Below the pieces are notes generated by a model that saw nothing but the letters and a program-made list of their open reading frames with translations, made no database searches and had not been told where the DNA came from. From a virus: a DNA stretch of 64,000 nt. Location: positions 34,913 through 98,912 of IMG/VR virus record IMGVR_UViG_3300033233_000019, one strand, 5' to 3'. Positions 59,688-64,000 of the stretch are shown in pieces (positions within the stretch are counted from its first letter, which is position 1; every line of letters begins with the position of its first letter). The position numbers were made by a program, and so were the translations under genes.

Positions 59688-59983
59688 TAGTCACCGATCA
59701 TCGAGTAGGAATAGTCGCCAGCAATTCCTACATCCTTCAACGGACGAGTATTGAAGAAACTTCCAAGGTCAGGGTACTTGACTTCCACAGAGTCCCCATC
59801 AAATTTGATGCTGTCGGCAACCAAGATGAAGTTGTAGGCCGACCAATTACGCAACGCTTGCCAGAACCGCTCAGTCGGGTGCGCTTTGCAGTAGGCGGCG
59901 AAGCTTTCCAAGACCTTATTGTTTTTGTTTTCCGGCTGTCCATCGTACTCTCTGCCGTATCCATCACTCGCTCTGTATGGCAT
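59687..59983 (-). CDS. Small conserved-looking phage protein
   Basis: This 98-residue protein has FWQALRNWSAYNFILVAD, a phrase recurrent in small phage early proteins, and a tyrosine-rich start. Its function is not known. It sits in the middle of the dense early operon. Confidence 0.55.
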   Translation of the reverse strand: MPYRASDGYGREYDGQPENKNNKVLESFAAYCKAHPTERFWQALRNWSAYNFILVADSIKFDGDSVEVKYPDLGSFFNTRPLKDVGIAGDYSYSMIGD

Positions 59984-59984
59984 G

Positions 59985-60293
59985 TTAGTTCACCGTCCTC
60001 GATTCAAAATCTTCAAACATCTTGTAGCCGACTTCCGTGATGGCGAACACGCCGAACTCACGATTATTGTTGATCCGTGATTGAGCGATGCTTTCCTGAA
60101 AATCCTTCGACACGTTCTGCACGTATCCAAGACCTTCCAGTTCGCCAATCTCACGCATGTCCTGACGAATGCGCTTGGCTTTTTCTTCGGAATCTTTATT
60201 CGACTCAAACATAACAACGAAGACTCGTGTCGGCCCATTCGCCGCCGTGTTGAGCGTGTCATATTGGTACTTCGTTAGCTCAAGGATGCTCAC
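59985..60293 (-). CDS. Unknown protein
   Basis: This 102-residue alpha/beta protein (MSILELTKYQYDTLNTAANG) starts 4 bases inside the next gene upstream (ATGA overlap). Possibly a small regulatory protein; no motif seen. Confidence 0.5.
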   Translation of the reverse strand: MSILELTKYQYDTLNTAANGPTRVFVVMFESNKDSEEKAKRIRQDMREIGELEGLGYVQNVSKDFQESIAQSRINNNREFGVFAITEVGYKMFEDFESRTVN

Positions 60294-60484
60294 ACAGCCT
60301 CCGTTAATTGATCGACCTTGGGGCCACCGCTAACGATATCCTCGACCAGCTTGAACATGCCCATTGCTCGTTCCTCGACTTCCTCTTTGTAGCCAGCCGC
60401 ATGAATGTTCCGGCCACTGAGCCTGTCCACTTGGTACAGGTACATCTGAATCGCGGTCAGCAAATTATGTTCAATTTCGTTCAT
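60290..60484 (-). CDS. Small helical protein
   Basis: This 64-residue helical protein ends in an ATGA overlap with the next gene. A short spacer to the upstream gene precedes it. Unknown function. Confidence 0.5.
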   Translation of the reverse strand: MNEIEHNLLTAIQMYLYQVDRLSGRNIHAAGYKEEVEERAMGMFKLVEDIVSGGPKVDQLTEAV

Positions 60485-60517
60485 AAGTCCCTTTCCGATC
60501 CTGACAGCATTCTACCA

Positions 60518-60850
60518 CTACTCGTCAGTCTTGTCAACATCAAAATTCAGGTCGCCCATCCAAGGCTCGATCACAGCGTGTACATTTGTCTCAAGCCAGA
60601 CCGCCTTGGACTTCTTCGCCAATAGCCCGTCAATCGCCTTAAACGCCTGTTCTAGCCCCTGCCGGATGCCTGTATGCCACTTACCCCGATACTTCAGCGC
60701 CATGCGCCAGTCGCCAATATCGTTTAACGGTTTCAGTGTCGCCAAGACGTGAGCGGCCTCTAATCGGTAACCCGTCCCGGCCTGAACCCATGCCCACTTG
60801 CACAGCGGCTCCGGTTGCTTTTTTGCTGGACGAGTGACTATTAAGCTCAC
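60518..60850 (-). CDS. Unknown protein with RPAKKQPE tag
   Basis: This 110-residue protein is read from a GTG at 60850 that overlaps the HNH stop (GTGA). A TTG at 60877 would add nine residues. The first 13 residues contain LIVTRPAKKQPE, almost identical to the start of the HNH protein upstream. The rest has several Trp and looks compact. Function unknown. Confidence 0.55.
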   Translation of the reverse strand: MSLIVTRPAKKQPEPLCKWAWVQAGTGYRLEAAHVLATLKPLNDIGDWRMALKYRGKWHTGIRQGLEQAFKAIDGLLAKKSKAVWLETNVHAVIEPWMGDLNFDVDKTDE

Positions 60851-61449
60851 CTTGTTCGCCAGCCATTTCTCAAGCAATCTGTCATACTATGCCACTCAGG
60901 GTAAGTAAACATGGACGATTTTCCACGATTACATCGCCAGCAGCACACTACACAATTCGGCTCGCTGTAGCCAAAATTATTGTTTTTACGATCTAAATTG
61001 TGCTTTGCACCGTTTTTGGTAATAGCGAAGCTTGACCATGAAACTTTAGCATCACAGTAATGGCAATTATGTTGTTTAGTAAACCTTAAAAACTCTTCAT
61101 AAGTTATAGTACAAGTGATTGATCTGTCTTTAGCACTATGTACTAAGTAGTTGTAAAGTGCTTCATATGGACGAAGCTTGTTGCCCTCTCCCTTTAGGCA
61201 ACCACAACTTCTAGTCTTGCCTCTTCTAAGGTGATCCGACCGAACAACGACTTGCTTGCCACACTTGCATTCACACAGCCATCGTGTTCTATGTTTGAGC
61301 AATTCTTCAAACTTTAGCACCGTCAGTAGGCCGAACTTCTGCCCTAATAGATTTTTGATTGCTGGCATTCTTCGCTCTTTCTTGTTTTTCTTGTTCACGA
61401 TAAATTCTTCAGGCTGCTTCTTAGCGGGTCTGTTAACGATTAGTGGCAT
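60847..61449 (-). CDS. HNH homing endonuclease with borrowed N-terminus
   Basis: This 200-residue protein starts MPLIVNRPAKKQPE, a tag shared with the downstream gene. A Cys-rich domain follows (CECKCGKQ, CGCLKG), then an HNH of the IDR type: CHYC, HNLDRKNNNFGYSEPNC, CWRCNRGK. The native nuclease start may be MPAIKNLLGQKFG at residue 28; the first part may come from a split neighbour gene. Confidence 0.78.
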   Translation of the reverse strand: MPLIVNRPAKKQPEEFIVNKKNKKERRMPAIKNLLGQKFGLLTVLKFEELLKHRTRWLCECKCGKQVVVRSDHLRRGKTRSCGCLKGEGNKLRPYEALYNYLVHSAKDRSITCTITYEEFLRFTKQHNCHYCDAKVSWSSFAITKNGAKHNLDRKNNNFGYSEPNCVVCCWRCNRGKSSMFTYPEWHSMTDCLRNGWRTR

Positions 61450-61496
61450 ACGGTCAACGGAGGCGTCTTCATGATTTTGTCGATGATGCTACCCAT
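61440..61496 (-). CDS. 18-residue ORF
   Basis: A tiny ORF with strong SD GGAGG (MGSIIDKIMKTPPLTVCH) overlaps the end of the 61469 gene and the start of the HNH gene. It may be a leader for the HNH gene or a remnant from its insertion. Positional evidence only. Confidence 0.3.
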   Translation of the reverse strand: MGSIIDKIMKTPPLTVCH

Positions 61497-61885
61497 TGTT
61501 TCCTCCGTTTGTATGTGTTGAACTGCATGTTTAACGGAAATTCCACACGCATGTACTTTGCCGTGTACCATAGACCACCCTGTGTCGCTGGCCGGATGTG
61601 TTCTTTGACGCCTCGCAACGTCACAGCACACCACTGACGCCCTCTAATACTCAAGTGTGGCGCAAACGGCTTTGCAGCCGCGTGCCAGCCCGGTCTAAAT
61701 GCGAATCCCGGTGTCGGTACGGATTCGGCCTTGAGCCAGACTCCGGTATTGATCACCCGGCTTCGGTCAATGAACAACGGCCCATACGAGCCATCACGCC
61801 GATGCCGCAGGAGTTTGAACGCTCTGACGGTTTTTGCGCTCTTCCTCACGCTGTTTCTTCTCCTGTTCACGGTAGACTCCCGCAT
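61469..61885 (-). CDS. Unknown phage protein (FRPGWH..APHLS type)
   Basis: This 138-residue basic protein has GFAFRPGWHAAAKPFAPHLS and WCAVTLRGVKEHIRPA. This pattern recalls small proteins in phage early operons, with conserved Trp, His and Pro. It overlaps the previous gene by 92 bases. Function unknown. Confidence 0.6.
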   Translation of the reverse strand: MRESTVNRRRNSVRKSAKTVRAFKLLRHRRDGSYGPLFIDRSRVINTGVWLKAESVPTPGFAFRPGWHAAAKPFAPHLSIRGRQWCAVTLRGVKEHIRPATQGGLWYTAKYMRVEFPLNMQFNTYKRRKQWVASSTKS

Positions 61886-62075
61886 TCAAATTGAAATGAA
61901 TCTGCACCTTCTGAGCGTCAGTCAACGCATCATAAGGCTTGTTATGATCCTGCTTGGCGTACTTGTCGAGACGCGCCCAATTACGCACTAGAACATCGGA
62001 AGGTTTCACGTCCCAATCACAACGCAGGTAGACGATGTAAAGCGGCTTGCCAAGATGCTTAGTTGTCTTGCTCAT
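61794..62075 (-). CDS. Unknown protein
   Basis: This 93-residue protein has a beta/alpha start (PLYIVYLRCDWDVK) and a Gln/Glu/Lys-rich C-terminal helix. It overlaps both neighbours (92 and 17 bases). Function unknown. Confidence 0.5.
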   Translation of the reverse strand: MSKTTKHLGKPLYIVYLRCDWDVKPSDVLVRNWARLDKYAKQDHNKPYDALTDAQKVQIHFNLNAGVYREQEKKQREEERKNRQSVQTPAASA

Positions 62076-62217
62076 TGTCTTTCACTCCTGTCTTGAACCA
62101 CATCTTCGTTTCAGCATCCCATGTTTGCTTGGTTTCGGCATTAGCGGCGTGCTTGCGCTCCTGCCACTGGTCATTGGCGTGCCCGTTCTTCTGTGTGTTC
62201 GTCTTTTTACCCGGCAT
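62059..62217 (-). CDS. Small hydrophilic protein
   Basis: This 52-residue protein starts at 62217, chosen by the SD GGAGGAAC; the frame is open from 62247. Lys, Asn and Thr rich, probably disordered. Unknown. Confidence 0.45.
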   Translation of the reverse strand: MPGKKTNTQKNGHANDQWQERKHAANAETKQTWDAETKMWFKTGVKDNEQDN

Positions 62218-62225
62218 TGTTCCTC

Positions 62226-62660
62226 CTAAAAATTTCCTTCGGCGCATTGAAAAACTTTGTAGCCCTTTGACCTGTACATATTTACAACCTGATACCGATC
62301 ATCGAATATACCCACGATGCTTGACAAGTCATACGCCTCGCCAACCTTGCGGAGCATTTGCTCTTTGACGATGTTGTCCGGGCGGTGATCACCAGCCTTC
62401 CGCATGAACAGATCGTCGTATGGCACGTCATACCGACGTAGCCACGCTCTCGTGGCGGCTTTGCACTCGTCGCTTCTGCCGCTCATCATTATGATAGTGG
62501 CACCAGCGGCCTTGAGCAGCTTGATCGTCTGGATCACAGGCCAGATTGGACTGTCGAGATTAACCGCACCAAAGAATCCGCGCCAGTCTTTCTCAGCGAT
62601 GAAATGGATGCGATGCTGGCAATCAGCAATCGTTCCGTCAATGTCACAAAGATAAATCAT
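62226..62660 (-). CDS. HAD phosphatase, polynucleotide-phosphatase-like
   Basis: This 144-residue protein starts at 62660 in an ATGA overlap; the frame is open from 62696. HAD motif 1 is DIDGTIAD (D6, D8), motif 2 is MMSGRS and motif 4 is GIFDDR. It resembles the phosphatase domain of T4 polynucleotide kinase-phosphatase, without the kinase. It could remove 3' phosphates from nicked RNA or DNA ends. Confidence 0.75.
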   Translation of the reverse strand: MIYLCDIDGTIADCQHRIHFIAEKDWRGFFGAVNLDSPIWPVIQTIKLLKAAGATIIMMSGRSDECKAATRAWLRRYDVPYDDLFMRKAGDHRPDNIVKEQMLRKVGEAYDLSSIVGIFDDRYQVVNMYRSKGYKVFQCAEGNF

Positions 62661-62881
62661 GCAGACACCACTCTCGTGATCTTCATTTCGGGCCAATGGT
62701 AGCCGTGCTTTTGCGAATATGTGTTCGTGCGACCGATGGCGTTACGCGCAGCGTCGTATGTGGGAAACAGTGTCGCGTAATGGTTTAGCCAAGTCACGTT
62801 TTTGTAACCGAGCGTCTTGGTACGACCTTCGACAGTTGTAACCAAGTACCCGACTGTTTTCTTAGATGAATAGGTCTTCAT
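62657..62881 (-). CDS. Unknown small protein
   Basis: This 74-residue protein, probably beta-alpha, has many aromatic residues (NHYATLFPTYDAARNAIG). It overlaps the HAD gene by ATGA and the next gene by 20 bases. Unknown. Confidence 0.5.
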   Translation of the reverse strand: MKTYSSKKTVGYLVTTVEGRTKTLGYKNVTWLNHYATLFPTYDAARNAIGRTNTYSQKHGYHWPEMKITRVVSA

Positions 62882-63026
62882 GTTCCTCTTCCTTTTCTGG
62901 CTTCTTGAAGTAGTCCAGCTTGTCAGGCCGAAATATGCACATCGCTAAGATTGGTACGGTGACCGCCAGCCACACTGCCAAAATCAAGAACAGTGTGAAG
63001 TTATCGGACGTTAGCTCATCAGTCAT
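62862..63026 (-). CDS. Small membrane protein
   Basis: This 54-residue ORF has one transmembrane helix (FTLFLILAVWLAVTVPILAM) and a charged, Glu-rich tail. It is overlapped by ATGA with the upstream gene. Function unknown. Confidence 0.5.
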   Translation of the reverse strand: MTDELTSDNFTLFLILAVWLAVTVPILAMCIFRPDKLDYFKKPEKEEEHEDLFI

Positions 63027-63241
63027 ACGTTTATTGCCGCTTCCTTTTTATCCAACAAGCAAATCTCGGAAACCAATTCGGCAACCATTGCCTGAGTAAC
63101 TTCCAATGCTGCCTGTGCGTCTTCCCGAGCGTCTTCGGCCTTGCGGACTCGTTCCGCTTGCCACGAGACGATGAAGAACGCCATCACGAAGATTACGATC
63201 ATTCCGACTGTGCCAATGTCGATCATAAAGTATCCCTCCAT
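63023..63241 (-). CDS. Membrane-anchored coiled-coil protein
   Basis: This 72-residue protein has an N-terminal transmembrane helix (about 8-26) followed by an amphipathic helix with heptads. This resembles an inner-membrane spanin or a membrane anchor. It precedes another small membrane protein and overlaps it by 4 bases. Confidence 0.5.
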   Translation of the reverse strand: MEGYFMIDIGTVGMIVIFVMAFFIVSWQAERVRKAEDAREDAQAALEVTQAMVAELVSEICLLDKKEAAINV

Positions 63242-63666
63242 TTTTCTAGGTACACAATTGCCGCTTTCAAGTTCTTTGACAATTCACTAGCAAATCCTAG
63301 CATTAAGTTGCACTTCTTGCAAAGCAAATCTCTAACTTTTCCGTTACTATGGTCATGGTCTACGACCAGCGGTTTTACTACTTTGCAAATAGCGCACTTA
63401 CGCTCCTGCCTTTTCAATTTACGCTGATACTCGTCCGGGTGTAACCCGTATTTATATTTTCTGTGCGCTGCTGCTAGCTTCTCAGGATTATTTCTTTGCC
63501 AGTTTGCTAAGTAATCGGGATGCTCTTTAGTCCATGCCGCATTTTTCTTACGGGCAGTTTTCCTGTGCTTATTGCTATAGTCACGATTATAGCATTTCTT
63601 GCACAAACCGTTTCCGTAATTTCTTAACTTCGGGTGACACTTAGAGAATGTAATTGGCTTACTCAT
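63223..63666 (-). CDS. Endonuclease VII-like homing nuclease
   Basis: This 147-residue protein has an N-terminal KCHPKLRNYGNGLCKKC zinc motif, YKYGLHPDEYQRKL, CAIC, VDHDHSNGKVRDLLC and KKCNLMLG. It is closely related to the 26986-27402 copy on the other strand. The full set of ligands is present. It overlaps the gene downstream by 19 bases. Confidence 0.85.
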   Translation of the reverse strand: MSKPITFSKCHPKLRNYGNGLCKKCYNRDYSNKHRKTARKKNAAWTKEHPDYLANWQRNNPEKLAAAHRKYKYGLHPDEYQRKLKRQERKCAICKVVKPLVVDHDHSNGKVRDLLCKKCNLMLGFASELSKNLKAAIVYLEKWRDTL

Positions 63667-63926
63667 GCTGGTTTCCAGTTTCTCAATCTTGTAAATTTCG
63701 CAAGTTCTTTAGTTACCTCTAACTTCAAAAATCCGTCGTGCAACGCCCGGTGACACTGCCAACACAGCGTGATCAGATTGTCGAGCCTGTCGCTGCCCTG
63801 ATGTGACCGATAAACGATATGATGGACGTGCAACCCGTCTGTCCATTGGCACGAGCGGCACTTCCAGCCGTCTCGTTCCATTACTTCCCGGCTAGTGGTT
63901 TGACTCAGCACGCCGCATCCTTTCAT
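63663..63926 (-). CDS. Classical HNH endonuclease
   Basis: This 87-residue protein has CRSC, HVHHIVYRSHQGSDRLDNLITLC, WQCHRALH: a compact, complete HNH. It abuts the endonuclease VII-like gene with a 4-base overlap (ATGA). It overlaps the gene entering from the right by 35 bases. Confidence 0.85.
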   Translation of the reverse strand: MKGCGVLSQTTSREVMERDGWKCRSCQWTDGLHVHHIVYRSHQGSDRLDNLITLCWQCHRALHDGFLKLEVTKELAKFTRLRNWKPA

Positions 63927-63999
63927 CTGTGAAGTACTCTAACGGGTACGGCATTTGTTTCCCCGTCAGGTGGCGGTAAGCACGCCTAAGAATGACAAC
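63892..63999 (-). CDS. C-terminal end of a gene entering from the right
   Basis: The frame is open from the window edge to a TAG at 63894-63892, giving 35 basic residues (RRAYRHLTGKQMPYPLEYF and more). It overlaps the HNH start. Too short to identify. Confidence 0.5.
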   Translation of the reverse strand, partial: VVILRRAYRHLTGKQMPYPLEYFTDERMRRAESNH

Positions 64000-64000
64000 A

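Noticed and set aside
1-64000. CRISPR arrays, insertion sequences, integrase or attachment sites
   Set aside because: No regularly spaced direct repeats, transposase or integrase motifs were found. The many repeated genes are nucleases and fibres.
1-64000. Assignment to an N4-like or T7-like group
   Set aside because: The capsid protein resembles N4 gp56 and the neck and internal proteins resemble podoviruses, but no phage RNA polymerase or DNA polymerase is in this window, so the group cannot be fixed.

Overview
This window looks like part of a lytic tailed bacteriophage genome with podovirus-type architecture, probably assembled from an environmental sample. It has a large terminase, a portal, an N4-gp56-like major capsid protein, neck and nozzle proteins, and several large internal virion proteins. 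No tape measure, tail tube or sheath gene is visible. Shine-Dalgarno sequences and a few clear sigma70-type promoters point to a bacterial host, but the sequence does not identify it.

Layout. From 1 to 52.5 kb every gene is on the + strand. In order: glycosyltransferases and a sugar-nucleotide dehydratase (0-3.4 kb); a JAMM protease-like protein, a Cys phosphatase-like protein and small proteins (3.5-5.5 kb); terminase, portal, scaffold-like protein and capsid (5.5-12.1 kb); head and neck proteins and a secreted trypsin-like protease (12.2-18.2 kb); tail appendages and the 1271-residue nozzle-like protein (18.2-26.9 kb); internal virion proteins (27.4-37.3 kb); a scattered lysis set (37.5-39.3 kb); an exonuclease and nucleotide-metabolism genes (39.8-41.9 kb); an RNA cluster with three ordinary tRNAs, a permuted tRNA candidate and other structured RNA (42.1-42.8 kb); fibre genes, a spanin-like protein and two more tRNAs (42.8-46.8 kb); and more fibre genes (46.8-52.5 kb). 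A strong terminator at 52.5 kb ends this block. From 52.6 to 64 kb all genes are on the - strand and converge on it. They are mostly short, tightly overlapping early/middle-type genes and include a truncated Fic N-terminal fragment, a GH73-like lysin, RecA, a kinase-like protein, a HAD phosphatase and many unknowns.

Three things stand out. First, 14 free-standing HNH-type endonucleases, ten of them endonuclease VII-like, sit at gene junctions, and several overlap the start codon of the next gene. Second, at 42423-42567 the 3' half of a tRNA lies upstream of its 5' half; the two are joined by a structured linker and flanked directly by two normal tRNAs, so this is a circularly permuted tRNA candidate. 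Third, a two-hairpin RNA leader occurs before two late genes (10089 and 13991) with the same loops but different, still-paired stems.

How the genes fit together. The late block makes the DNA-filled virion and its receptor-binding surface, and lysis functions are interleaved with it. The - strand block supplies recombination (RecA), possible host-takeover functions (kinase-like, Fic fragment) and possibly RNA or DNA end healing (HAD phosphatase). All functional calls rest on motif recognition by eye; no database search was run.
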